Shown: positions 51,374 through 60,704 of the stretch, one piece after another
Position numbering within the stretch: the stretch's first letter is position 1
How the letters are laid out: the number at the start of each line of letters is the position of its first letter
Origin: RFSX01 sp964591455
GTDB lineage: Bacteria; Bacteroidota; Bacteroidia; Chitinophagales; Saprospiraceae
Length of the DNA: 64,000 nt
Assembly: GCA_964591455.1 (NCBI GenBank)
Contig: CAZQDZ010000005.1
Location: 1 to 64,000 of the forward strand
Direction of reading: 5' to 3'
The notes under the pieces: generated by a model
What the model was told of the DNA's origin: nothing
The model's database searches: none
Seen by the model: the letters and a program-made list of their open reading frames with translations, nothing else
Translations under genes and position numbers: made by a program

Positions 51374-51455
51374 ATTCAGTTTGCTTGATGGGACCTTCCA
51401 AAATAGCTACGCTATAATAGGTCACTTTGATGGACATATAAAACCTGAAGAATTC

Positions 51456-54400
51456 ATGAATTACAGCGCTCTTAGCAAATCAATTTTAGTTGTCGTTACT
51501 TTCGCTTTTGTAACTAATCTGTCTGCACAGATTGGCCAGCGATTACTGGAAGTTACTCAGAGAGAAATGGTTAATGTCAGTAGCCAAACACTTGGCGGAG
51601 GTGGTTTCTATGCGATTAATGCATTTGCAGACCCGACCTTTAATGCACCAGATAGTGTAGGCATCAATGTCACACGACATGACTCCAAAGGAGATATGAC
51701 TTGGACTTTTGACGTCATTGTAGAAGATGCAACTTATTCCTTAGATAACAGGTCAGTGGAAAGCACACGTCTCGAGAGAGATACGCTTATGATTGTAGTC
51801 AGTGATGCTACCTCAGAAGGTGATGCAGGAGATAAGTATCTAATAAAAGTAGATCCAGAAGGCGGCGTAGTTTGGTCACAGGTCATCAGTGATCTGGATG
51901 ATGCTGAAAACACGAGCAGTTATATTTCTAACCCTAAAGTGCTTTCTGGATTAGATGGTCTTTCTATAAATTACTTTGCCACTCACGATGCTGGCGATAC
52001 CGTTGGTATTCATAGAGAGGAAATAGACAGCGAATTCACTACCCTGACAAGTCAGTCCTATTATGCGATGACACTTGACAGTCTAGATAGCCTCATGGTT
52101 GATATCAGTATCACAGATGTAGAGATGTCTATAGATTCTGGTTTTGTCTTGTCCATGGCAGTGGGGGACGATAGCAGAAGGGTGGGTATGATAGACTTAG
52201 ATAGTCTAGGTGTGCCACGCCAAGCCATCAGTTTAATGCCGGTAGATTCACTAGATTTTACTGTAGAGTTTAATGCCATTGCACCTTTAGATGACTTTGG
52301 ATATGTCGCTGTAGGGTTTTGTCAGCACGATGCTTTCCCTAGAAGTATCGTTGTCAGACTAGACTCTTCTCTTAATGTGGTTTGGTCTAGAATGTTGGAT
52401 ATGGATAATGCACAAAACATCGCAGGAGATGTAATCATATCGGCTTCTGGGGAGATTGTTGTAGGTGGAAGGTACCTAGACAATACAACGTTTATGTCAG
52501 CCAACTTTGCCATATTCATGGATGCAGCTGGAGAGGTCATTAATTCTGCGAGATACCAAAACGAGCATTCTTTTTTTGCATCTATAATGAGTGGTGTCAA
52601 TCCTGGTATAGACTTATCTAATGACAACTTCAATATGACGATCAATATGACGACCACTGGTGTGCCAAGTTTTGGCAGATTGGATGGCTTCACACCGATA
52701 TGGATTGGGATGGATCAGATGGGTGGTGCTTTTTGCGAAGACTCATTGACAGTGAGTTTTGCAGACTTACCTCTTATGAGGGATACGCTTGGGATTCGAA
52801 ATACTTTATTAGCCGAAAGAGATACACTACAGATACAACAAACAGATTTTTCTCGATATGATCTTTTGGTACTGAATCTAGAAGATACTTTATTCTGTCC
52901 ACAGGACCCTGTGATTTTCACCCTAGATGCAACGCTGGAAGGGGCGACAGGTTATATGTGGAGTACGATGGAGACTACGCCAATGATTACAGTGATGGAA
53001 CCTGGAGAGTATTCTGCGACGGTCACCATAGGGGAGCAAATATGTTATATCCTATGTGATACGACCAATATCATGCAACAAATGTTTCCAGTGATATCTC
53101 TTGGTCTACAAGATGATCATTGTGAAAATAGAGAGCTGACTTATACGGCAGGTTCTTCTACCAATACGGCTGGTGGTGTTATCTGGACTGATGTAAATGG
53201 AGATACAATTTCTACAGAACCGTCATTGACGGTACCATCCGAGCCGGGCACGACTTATCAAGTACAGATTATAGATGATTGTGACAATCCAGCGGACACA
53301 ATATTTACTGTACCTAATCTTTTCCCACCAGATAATGCCAGTATTGGCTTTGATGCAACTCGATTGTGTGAAGATGGTATACTGTCCTTGGTAGCGAATT
53401 GGGATGATGGCGTACAAGAGTTGTTTGCATTCATGTGGGGAGATGGACAGACGACAAGATCCATAGATATTGACGTGTTGCAAGCGGGTGATTTTGTTGT
53501 TACAGTCACGGACGCCTGTGGACATACTTCTGTAGCGACGCGTACGATTGCTGCAGACCAGTTCGAAACACCAAATCCCACAGTAATCATAGCAGATAGT
53601 CCTGTCAATTGTGATCAAGGAGAACCGACAATTACACTGACTGCTGAAATAGAAGATGTACCACCTTTATTCGAGAATGCGGTAGAGATAGAATGGAATA
53701 CGGGTGTTATGAATTCAGAGTCTATCATAGTAAATGAACCAGGCACTTTTTCAGTTACAGTGACAGTCTGTGATTCTGTAAGGGTCGCCTCTATAGATGT
53801 GCTAGATATGTTGGATGTAATACCTCCGACCGTAGATATTACTTCAAGTGATTTTAGCGCTGATATTTGTGCTATTACCTTAACGGCAGATGCAACAGTA
53901 TCAGCTGAAGGTGTAGATGTAACTTATCTATGGTCCACTAATCAAAATGGCCCAGCTATTAATGTAGAAACCCCGGGCACATTCAATGTGACGGTTACAG
54001 ATATGTGCGGCTCTACTGCTGAGCAATCCATTGTTTTGACCGAGGATGACTTTAATGTTGGTTTGCCTACTATAACAATTAATCCTGATAATTTAGATCC
54101 AGTATTCTGTGGATTGGTTCTAAATGCTGTAACTACTGTAGGTCCGGGTGCAAGTATCCAGAGCATAGTATGGACGCCATTTGCTTTGGGCGGGGCTATA
54201 ACAGTGACAGAACCTGGATTATATTCAGTAACTGTTTCTGACAATTGTGCAAGGACGGCAGAAGCTGCTATTACTATTTCAGATGATGATTTAGATTTTC
54301 CAGATCCAACATTTGATCCTGTAACCGGTATTACCTCTTCGCTAAATGAAGAATGTGAACAAATGCTTACGGCCTCACCTACTTTAGGTGCACAAGGGCT

Positions 54401-54839
54401 CACTCTCACCAATGTAGAATGGAGTACTGGTCAGACAGGCCAATCAATATCTGTGACAGAGCCTGGGAACTTTATGGTCACAGTTACAGATAATTGCGGT
54501 GGTACAGGAATCGGAGAAATCGAATTGCCTGCGCTTGGAGATTCATTACAATTTCCTAATATCTTTTTTCCAGATACCAGACTAGCTGTAGGCGGCTTTG
54601 AGGACAATAATACCTTTGGTCCCTTTATAGAAAGTTGTCCACAACTATTTGGCGATTATAACTTACAAGTTTTCAACAGATGGGGGAAAAGGGTATTTGA
54701 AACCACCTCTGTAGAAGATCGCTGGAGTGGCAGTTTAAACAATCAAGGAGAAAGACTAGAAGAAACAGTCTATTTCTGGCAAGCCACCTATAATGGCCTC
54801 TCAGATCACGGTAGTGTGACTTTGGTTAGGAATAATTAG
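51456..54839 (+). CDS. Large T9SS surface protein with CHU_C domain
   Basis: 1127 residues. Signal peptide (~1-25, TNLSAQ), an N-terminal beta-rich region (~30-430) with repeated aspartate-rich strands, then about six Ig-like repeats (~470-1020). Each repeat closes with a 'W-S/D-T-G-x(n)-I-x-V-x-x-P-G-x-[FY]-x-V-T-V-T-D-x-C' segment, for example WSTGQTGQSISVTEPGNF. The CHU_C/gliding-motility-type C-terminal domain (~1035-1127) has NIFFPDTRLAVGG, LQVFNRWGKRVFET and VYFWQATYNG. CHU_C is a type B sorting signal for T9SS. Regular cysteines (VTDNCG) may form disulphides. It resembles SprB-like adhesins. Start ATG 51456 places the signal peptide first. Confidence 0.88.
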   Translation: MNYSALSKSILVVVTFAFVTNLSAQIGQRLLEVTQREMVNVSSQTLGGGGFYAINAFADPTFNAPDSVGINVTRHDSKGDMTWTFDVIVEDATYSLDNRSVESTRLERDTLMIVVSDATSEGDAGDKYLIKVDPEGGVVWSQVISDLDDAENTSSYISNPKVLSGLDGLSINYFATHDAGDTVGIHREEIDSEFTTLTSQSYYAMTLDSLDSLMVDISITDVEMSIDSGFVLSMAVGDDSRRVGMIDLDSLGVPRQAISLMPVDSLDFTVEFNAIAPLDDFGYVAVGFCQHDAFPRSIVVRLDSSLNVVWSRMLDMDNAQNIAGDVIISASGEIVVGGRYLDNTTFMSANFAIFMDAAGEVINSARYQNEHSFFASIMSGVNPGIDLSNDNFNMTINMTTTGVPSFGRLDGFTPIWIGMDQMGGAFCEDSLTVSFADLPLMRDTLGIRNTLLAERDTLQIQQTDFSRYDLLVLNLEDTLFCPQDPVIFTLDATLEGATGYMWSTMETTPMITVMEPGEYSATVTIGEQICYILCDTTNIMQQMFPVISLGLQDDHCENRELTYTAGSSTNTAGGVIWTDVNGDTISTEPSLTVPSEPGTTYQVQIIDDCDNPADTIFTVPNLFPPDNASIGFDATRLCEDGILSLVANWDDGVQELFAFMWGDGQTTRSIDIDVLQAGDFVVTVTDACGHTSVATRTIAADQFETPNPTVIIADSPVNCDQGEPTITLTAEIEDVPPLFENAVEIEWNTGVMNSESIIVNEPGTFSVTVTVCDSVRVASIDVLDMLDVIPPTVDITSSDFSADICAITLTADATVSAEGVDVTYLWSTNQNGPAINVETPGTFNVTVTDMCGSTAEQSIVLTEDDFNVGLPTITINPDNLDPVFCGLVLNAVTTVGPGASIQSIVWTPFALGGAITVTEPGLYSVTVSDNCARTAEAAITISDDDLDFPDPTFDPVTGITSSLNEECEQMLTASPTLGAQGLTLTNVEWSTGQTGQSISVTEPGNFMVTVTDNCGGTGIGEIELPALGDSLQFPNIFFPDTRLAVGGFEDNNTFGPFIESCPQLFGDYNLQVFNRWGKRVFETTSVEDRWSGSLNNQGERLEETVYFWQATYNGLSDHGSVTLVRNN

Positions 54840-54857
54840 ATGTAATTTAATTCAGAT

Positions 54858-54904
54858 AAAAAGAAGAGTGGGATTGCTGACAAAGCAATCCCACTCTTCT
54901 TTTT
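54858..54904. terminator. Bidirectional terminator between convergent genes
   Basis: AAAAGAAGAGTGGGATTGCT (to 54878) pairs with AGCAATCCCACTCTTCTTTT (54884-54903), a 20-bp perfect stem with a five-base loop. T-runs stand on both strands, serving the CHU_C gene and the leftward ligase gene. Confidence 0.92.
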
Positions 54905-54914
54905 ATTGTAGTTC

Positions 54915-56840
54915 TTATTTAGAATGCATTCTTTCCAGAAGTCTGCTGGTAATATCAAGAAAGTCTGACTCAGTAATAATACCAACCAACTTTTTGTTTT
55001 TAACAACTAGCAAGCTTCCTACTTTATTTTTTCGCATCATTTTCATTGCATCCATTATCGTATCTTCAGGTTTGACGGTAAATGGCTTTACAATCATAAT
55101 ATCTTCTGCGACTGTAGAACTTTGATTGCCTTCTATTTTCTTGAGTAATTGTCTTGTAATAAGTCTGGAGGTCACGAGACCTTTTAGATTGCCTGCGGCA
55201 TCTTCTACTGGCACATATCTGATCTTACGCCAATCCATAATCTCCCCTACAAGTTCTATGATATCATTAGGCTCCACGGTGAAGATATCAGTTTGCATGA
55301 ATTCCTCCACTTTTAGTTCTAATGGCCGGTACTCTCCTAGGTCAACCAAATCAGCTTTCTTCCACTTGTGTATAGGGAGATTCTTTTTTTGATTCTTCAT
55401 AATTGCATTAGTAAGGGCAGTCAATGTTTCGTCTTTGGAGACTTTTTGTTTGAGAAGATGAGAGTAAGAGTTTAGCATCCAGATGGCGCCATTTGTTTTC
55501 TTTTTGACACGTTCTTTTATAGTACCCAAATAATTATTGATATCTGTTTTATTTATTTTACAATGTTTGAGCCCTTCCTCAGCTATAGGGAGCAATTCTT
55601 TTGTAATTAGTTCTTTGACAGAGAATTTCTTTCCTTTTATCCAAGTGAATTCTGCCTCTAACCCAACTCTGGCTGCGCGACCAAAGTTGTCTCTGAGGGC
55701 ACCAAATTCGATTTGCTTTCTGATATCAGGGTAGGCCTGTTCCATACCTTTCATAGCACCTAACCAGAAGACGGCGTTGGCCATCATGTCAGGTACGGAT
55801 GGACCTGCAGGCATAACTCTATTCTCTATTCTTAGGTGTGGTTTTCCATTAGGACTGATGCCATACTGCGGTCTATTCCATCTGTATACTGTAGAATTAT
55901 GTACCAGTAAAGCATGTAGCTTAGGGGCAACTTTGCGCTGGATATCTTCCCAGCTATTGCTTTCTACCTCAGAACTTAGAAGCACTTTGAATCTAGCGAT
56001 ATCATCCCTATAGATTTCCAGTATAGAATCATTGACCCAGTCCTTCCCAAAGGATACACGTGTACTCTGCTCACGCATATGCTCATGTGTAGTCCTTGTA
56101 TCTAATGCCTGCTCAAAGGTCGCTATCCTCGATTCATGCCATAGCCGTTTCCCAAATACAATAGGTGAGTTGGCTGATACAGCGATGGATGCAGCCGCAA
56201 GCGCTTGTGCATTATTATACATCATTACATATGAAGAGGGGTCTACTTGTAAGTGTACCTGAAAACTGGTATTAGCAGCCTCCAGTAGTGGGGTGTCATG
56301 TTTGACAAATAGCTCGTCGATACCCAGCAGCTTTAACTCTACATCTTTGCCTAAACCTAATTTCTTTATGGCATCTATAAGGGCAAAGTATCTTTTTCTA
56401 GGTGTGAGATTTTCCTGATTTAAATTGAATTTCTGTAAAGTGGGTAATATACCTGTAAGGATATAAGTAGCATCAAATTTAGTCAGCGTTTTTTGCAAAG
56501 TAGTGAGATACCCATTAATCTCTTTTTCCATAAGACGAAAGTTCCCGCCTTTGAATCGTCTTGGTTGCAAGTTGAATTCTAGATTGAATTGGGCGAGCTC
56601 ACCGTCGAGCCACTCAGGATGCTTCATCTTTTCCTGCACCTCCATTGCTATATTCCTTGGTTTTAATGTCTGATTGTCTACTACAACCATCTCCACCTCT
56701 GCCCCAAATCTCGTTATCCCAGACTCGAACCAGTCGTGCTCCAGCATATATTCTAGGGATCGTACATCGGTTAGTAATGATTGTATGAAGGCATTGCGTT
56801 GTTGCTCGTTTTGGACACTTTCAACAGTTTGGGTTCCCAT
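54915..56840 (-). CDS. Glutamate-cysteine ligase-like protein with CBS pair
   Basis: The N-terminal ~490 residues belong to the GCS2-type glutamate-cysteine ligase/carboxylate-amine ligase superfamily. Support: RFGAEVEMVVVDNQT (~43-57), LAQFNLEFNLQPRRF (~83-97), AANTSFQVHLQVDPSSY (~182-198) and PHLRIENRVMPAGPSVPDMM (~331-350). Two CBS domains follow (~508-565 and ~575-635; VEEFMQTDIFTVEP, VAEDIMIVKPFTVKPEDTIMDAMK), the type that bind adenosine nucleotides and regulate the enzyme. The substrate (glutamate plus cysteine, or another amine) is not decided. The GCS2-CBS fusion is unusual outside this phylum. It begins leftward from a -7 box at 56876. Confidence 0.8.
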   Translation of the reverse strand: MGTQTVESVQNEQQRNAFIQSLLTDVRSLEYMLEHDWFESGITRFGAEVEMVVVDNQTLKPRNIAMEVQEKMKHPEWLDGELAQFNLEFNLQPRRFKGGNFRLMEKEINGYLTTLQKTLTKFDATYILTGILPTLQKFNLNQENLTPRKRYFALIDAIKKLGLGKDVELKLLGIDELFVKHDTPLLEAANTSFQVHLQVDPSSYVMMYNNAQALAAASIAVSANSPIVFGKRLWHESRIATFEQALDTRTTHEHMREQSTRVSFGKDWVNDSILEIYRDDIARFKVLLSSEVESNSWEDIQRKVAPKLHALLVHNSTVYRWNRPQYGISPNGKPHLRIENRVMPAGPSVPDMMANAVFWLGAMKGMEQAYPDIRKQIEFGALRDNFGRAARVGLEAEFTWIKGKKFSVKELITKELLPIAEEGLKHCKINKTDINNYLGTIKERVKKKTNGAIWMLNSYSHLLKQKVSKDETLTALTNAIMKNQKKNLPIHKWKKADLVDLGEYRPLELKVEEFMQTDIFTVEPNDIIELVGEIMDWRKIRYVPVEDAAGNLKGLVTSRLITRQLLKKIEGNQSSTVAEDIMIVKPFTVKPEDTIMDAMKMMRKNKVGSLLVVKNKKLVGIITESDFLDITSRLLERMHSK

Positions 56841-57156
56841 CGATGTTTTGTTTTCTTATAAATATAGTCAGAATTCAAATTTATACTCAAAGGAAAGTGG
56901 TTTGGGACTTTTTTTTCATTTTATCCAAGTTCAAGGCGATAAACGGCGGCAATGCGGGCATTGGCGAGTATTTTCAATGCAGAGATTGGACAAAAGAATA
57001 GGAAGAAATGTCCCACATTGAATTCATTTGACTATAACAAATCCAAATATTTTATTGTCTTTGTCTTCAATTAGGAATCCAATGAGTATTATGTACAATT
57101 CTACAAGATTATATATTCATAATGCGTTAAGGATAGATAATCTCTAACAAGCGTCT
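56841..57156. other. Intergenic region, 316 bases
   Basis: No gene is supported. It carries the promoter of the leftward ligase (56876-56883). A somewhat more GC-rich patch (about 56935-57005) has short frames on both strands, none with a recognisable motif. I see no rightward promoter box for the gene at 57157. Confidence 0.5.
56876..56883 (-). promoter_or_regulatory. -7 box TAAATTTG for the ligase-CBS gene
   Basis: The minus strand reads TAAATTTG, an exact TAnnTTTG match, 36 bases before the start codon. No TTTG is seen at the best -33 distance. Confidence 0.4.
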
Positions 57157-57723
57157 ATGACAATTGCCAGAAAGTATCTTTTCTTAAGTTTAATACTAGG
57201 TGTTCTTGCGACTTCAACTAGTTGCAACAGAAATGATGCGACTTTTATAGTGGATACCTTTGTGGAGATGATAGTGCCAGCTGGAATCTCACCTGATAGA
57301 ATACTTACCTTACGTCAGGTAGTGCCGCTTCCGCTTTCTTTAGCACTAGACGTCAATAATGTAAATGAATCCGACGTTGTCGGAATACATGGTTCATTAG
57401 GATTTGTGACACCACGTATTATGGTAGAATCTGACCTCAATTTTATCAATGAGATAGAGGTAGATGTTTTAGACCCTGAGGCTGTTGAAGACCTTGGCCT
57501 ACAAGATCCCAATGTTGGAGGCTTAGAAATCTTCCATTATGTTCAGAGAGACTTTAACAGGAGAACATCAATAGATTTGACGCCATCGCTACCCAATGTA
57601 CAAGAGTTGGTCAGAGATGATATGGTTTATCTGCAGATTGAGATGTCATTTAATAGCCCACCACCAGCGAATTTTACGATGCTATACCAACTTCAATTAG
57701 GGATTTTCGAAGAAGCGCCATGA
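57157..57723 (+). CDS. Small lipoprotein, 188 aa
   Basis: Lipobox TSC (Cys23) after a hydrophobic stretch. The mature part is a beta-rich, acidic domain (VDVLDPEAVEDLGLQ at ~108-122). No known family recognised. It is the first of three rightward genes (57157, 57827, 59554), the latter two encoding a DUF6029-like outer-membrane protein and an Omp28-family protein, so it may belong to the same envelope unit; a 103-base gap separates it from the next gene. Confidence 0.55.
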   Translation: MTIARKYLFLSLILGVLATSTSCNRNDATFIVDTFVEMIVPAGISPDRILTLRQVVPLPLSLALDVNNVNESDVVGIHGSLGFVTPRIMVESDLNFINEIEVDVLDPEAVEDLGLQDPNVGGLEIFHYVQRDFNRRTSIDLTPSLPNVQELVRDDMVYLQIEMSFNSPPPANFTMLYQLQLGIFEEAP

Positions 57724-57826
57724 ATTCATTGATTATAATTACAAACTGTATGTACTTTTACTCTCTAGAAAGACTATTTCGTAGTAGAGTAATTATATTG
57801 GAATTGATTAAAAAATTGAGTGAGTG

Positions 57827-59533
57827 ATGATTGTCAGAATACCTACCTTTATAATCTTATCATTTTCGTTGCTAGCAATAATTTCGTTTCCTAGCGTACT
57901 ACACTCACAGGAGCAAGGCATTTTTTCAGGCGGGTTTCAGTCTAGCTCCAATCTGTTTATAAGAGATTCCCTTATTGGGGCTGCCAACATACCACAGTAT
58001 GATAATGAGCTTATAGGAACACAAGCTTGGTTAGATTTAGGATATGTATACAAAGGGTTTGACTTGGGACTACGATTTGACATGTTCAATAATTCTAACT
58101 TATTAAACCCCACGCAATCTTACACAGATGAAGGCATAGGTCGATTTCATATTGCAAAATCTCTAGACAAACTAAATATTCGGGTAGGGCATATCTATGA
58201 TCAAATCGGCAGTGGAATTATCTATAGAGCTTATGAGGAAAGAGCCTTACTGATAGATAACGCGTTACTAGGTGCAAGAGTCATTTATGATATTAATGAT
58301 AACTGGGAGATTAAAGGCTTTGCTGGCAGACAGCGATTTTTATTCGATACTTATGAGCCGACAATCAGAGGCGGTAGTATAGAAGGATTTGTAGATCTTA
58401 ATAAAGATACGACGAGTAATAAGGTGATTACTTTAGCCCCTGGTGCTGGATTTGTTAATCGTACGCTGAATAGAGAGACCGTGGATGCTATAGGTGCTGC
58501 CATCAGAAATTATGTTCCAGAAGATCAGTTTGAGCTATTATCTAATACTTATTCTTTCACGTTTTATAATACGCTTTCCGCAGGACCATTTTCATTGTTC
58601 ACTGAAGTGTCACAAAAAACAACCGAAGCATTTTTAAACCCAGATGTAACTCTAAGACAGATAGCAGGTCCACCTATTCCTGGTGGATGGGTAAGAGAAC
58701 GTGGACAGATATATTATGGAAGTCTTAGTTATGCAGGACACGGGCTAGGGATTACGCTGGAAGCAAAGCGAACACAAAATTTTGATTTTAGAGCAGACCC
58801 TCAGCTTAGTCTGCTTCAAGGCCTAATCACCTTTATACCTCCTATGAATAGAGCCAATACCTATAGATTGACAGCGCGGTATTCTCCAGCTACACAGACC
58901 TTAAGCGAGCAAGCTTTTCAGGCTGATGTAAGATATCGAGTCAATAAAAAGCTGTCACTACTCACTAACTATTCATTTATAAATACAATAGAAGGAGAAA
59001 GGCTTTTTAGAGAACTCTTTACTGAGATACAATACAAATACAAAAGGAAATGGCAAATCAAAGGAGGTATTCAGATGGTCAACTATAACCAAGAGAGATA
59101 TGAAATAAAACCAGGGGTGCCTATAGTAGAAACGATTACCCCATATGTAGATTTTCTGTACAAAATAAGTAGAAAAAAATCTGTTCGCTTTGAGCTACAA
59201 TATTTGCTTATAGGGGATGATGAGAGTGCGGGACTAAAACAAGATTTTGGTGATTGGCTCTTCTTTTTGGTGGAGTATTCTGTAGCCCCTAATTGGTCTT
59301 TTGTCGTTTCTGATATGTACAATAGTTCTCCTGGAAAAAACACACCTATTGGCGATAATGGAGAACGCGTCCTCCTGCACTATCCTAGATTAGATGTATA
59401 CTATACCAAGAATGCAAATAGATTGTCATTATCTTATATAAAACAGGTAGAGGGTATCGTGTGTAATGGGGGTGTTTGTAGACTAGAACCAGCATTCAGC
59501 GGCATCAACTTTTCCATAAATTCTACTTTCTAA
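57827..59533 (+). CDS. DUF6029-like outer-membrane protein
   Basis: Signal peptide (~1-29, SVLHSQ), followed by a long beta-barrel-like protein. Pairs such as LNIRVGHIYDQIGSGIIYRAYEERALLIDNALLG (~118-151, read as motif positions) are what I recall as the core of DUF6029, a Bacteroidota family of outer-membrane proteins without a known function. The C-terminus ends in a beta strand with aromatic end (INSTF). I chose the ATG at 57827; the frame is also open from a GTG one codon earlier. It lies 20 bases before the Omp28-family gene, a recurrent neighbour. Confidence 0.65.
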   Translation: MIVRIPTFIILSFSLLAIISFPSVLHSQEQGIFSGGFQSSSNLFIRDSLIGAANIPQYDNELIGTQAWLDLGYVYKGFDLGLRFDMFNNSNLLNPTQSYTDEGIGRFHIAKSLDKLNIRVGHIYDQIGSGIIYRAYEERALLIDNALLGARVIYDINDNWEIKGFAGRQRFLFDTYEPTIRGGSIEGFVDLNKDTTSNKVITLAPGAGFVNRTLNRETVDAIGAAIRNYVPEDQFELLSNTYSFTFYNTLSAGPFSLFTEVSQKTTEAFLNPDVTLRQIAGPPIPGGWVRERGQIYYGSLSYAGHGLGITLEAKRTQNFDFRADPQLSLLQGLITFIPPMNRANTYRLTARYSPATQTLSEQAFQADVRYRVNKKLSLLTNYSFINTIEGERLFRELFTEIQYKYKRKWQIKGGIQMVNYNQERYEIKPGVPIVETITPYVDFLYKISRKKSVRFELQYLLIGDDESAGLKQDFGDWLFFLVEYSVAPNWSFVVSDMYNSSPGKNTPIGDNGERVLLHYPRLDVYYTKNANRLSLSYIKQVEGIVCNGGVCRLEPAFSGINFSINSTF

Positions 59534-59553
59534 AAAAAATTAGATTAGATATC

Positions 59554-60384
59554 ATGAACAATAAAGCCATATTTCTTCTGACAATAATGATGATTGCAAT
59601 ATCGTCATGCGAAGAACAACCCATACCTATACCCGACCCTGTAATTCCTGCAGAGGGAAGGGTTATTTTACTAGAAGATTTGACGGGGGTGCAGTGTGTG
59701 CCATGTCATAACGCCAATCTATTTATAGAAGCCCTCTTAGAAGAGACAGATGGTGCAGTAGTCACTTATGGAATTCATGGTGACCTGCAGTCAGAGCCTC
59801 ATACAGAAAGCAGATACGACTTTAGATATCCTGATGCGGCTTCACTCGAATTTTCTGTTGATTTTCTAGGGAAACCTTCGGCTTTATTTAATAGAGTGGT
59901 ACAGAACAATGGTCGCGAAGCACAGACCAACCCTGCTACCTGGCAAGCTTTTGTCGATGCAGAATTATCCAAGCCGCAGGTAATGGAAATTCTCATAGAG
60001 ACAGCTTTTGATGAAAGTACTAGAAGAATAGATATAGAGGTGACCGCTATAGCACTGGAAGACATACCCGGCCAGACGAGTATCCATATGGTCATTACTG
60101 AAAGTCACCTCTTCGATGTACAATCTACACCGCCACCTGATGGCATAGTCATAGAGTACGAACATAATCATGTAATGAAGGCCAGCCTCACGGGCCTCCA
60201 AGGAGATTTCTTATCGGAAGGACTACAGCAGAACGAATCTATAAGAAGAACCTATAGCTACACATTACCTGAGGCTTTTGATGGCGAATGGAATCCTGAC
60301 AACATTGATATTGTTGCCTTTGTAACCGCCGCAGACAGAGCCAATGAAGTCCAGCAAGCAGCACAGGCGCAGGTGACGTTTTAG
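59554..60384 (+). CDS. Omp28-family lipoprotein, apparently truncated
   Basis: Lipobox ISSC (Cys19), then a thioredoxin-like domain with ILLEDLTGVQCVPCHNAN (~39-55; Cys48 and Cys51) and a following beta domain (~165-276). Omp28-related proteins often carry a T9SS C-terminal sorting domain. Here the coding frame ends at QVTF, and a decayed CTD lies 40-270 bases downstream in another frame. The protein may have lost its sorting signal by mutation, or the sequence may contain an error. Since it is a lipoprotein it may not need that signal. Confidence 0.75.
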   Translation: MNNKAIFLLTIMMIAISSCEEQPIPIPDPVIPAEGRVILLEDLTGVQCVPCHNANLFIEALLEETDGAVVTYGIHGDLQSEPHTESRYDFRYPDAASLEFSVDFLGKPSALFNRVVQNNGREAQTNPATWQAFVDAELSKPQVMEILIETAFDESTRRIDIEVTAIALEDIPGQTSIHMVITESHLFDVQSTPPPDGIVIEYEHNHVMKASLTGLQGDFLSEGLQQNESIRRTYSYTLPEAFDGEWNPDNIDIVAFVTAADRANEVQQAAQAQVTF

Positions 60385-60425
60385 GGGAGTTGATGAAATG
60401 GTACGTTGATAGACAATCAGTTTAA

Positions 60426-60650
60426 GAGTTCGAAAATGGTCGAATCTATGTAAATTATTCCTTGAATAATGAGTACCTTAATCTAGAATTAACTGATGTA
60501 AGTGGTAAACATGTATTCTCTATGGACAATATCGAATTTGGTCAACAAAGCTATGACCTATCCAAATTGGATCAAGGTGTCTACACAGTCAAAGTATACA
60601 ATGATAAAGCACAAATTATTAAGTTAGATAGACTGATAATCGTAAGATAA
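60426..60650 (+). pseudogene. Orphan T9SS C-terminal sorting domain
   Basis: In one frame from 60426 the translation reads EFENGRIYVNYSL, then NNEYLNLELTDVSGKHVFS, then LSKLDQGVYTVKVY and the basic tail KLDRLIIVR, a textbook type A T9SS sorting domain. It lacks the NPNP-type opening and a start codon other than TTG 60462, and an in-frame stop (60423-60425) precedes it. The frame differs from that of the Omp28-family gene ending at 60384, so a frameshift and a stop separate them. Most likely the severed tail of that gene. Confidence 0.7.
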
Positions 60651-60665
60651 TAAACTAATGGAGTG

Positions 60666-60692
60666 AAGGAGGCAGTTTTCTGTCTCCTTTTT
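60666..60692 (+). terminator. Terminator after the severed CTD
   Basis: AAGGAGGCAG and CTGTCTCCTT form a stem (one G-T pair) with a TTTT loop and a following T-run. It ends the transcript of the Omp28-region genes. Confidence 0.8.
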
Positions 60693-60704
60693 AAAATAAG
60701 TCAT

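Noticed and set aside
56930..57021. A GC-richer patch with Cys-containing short frames resembling a transposase N-terminus
   Set aside because: No frame holds a full zinc-finger or DDE motif, stops interrupt all frames and no terminal repeats flank it.
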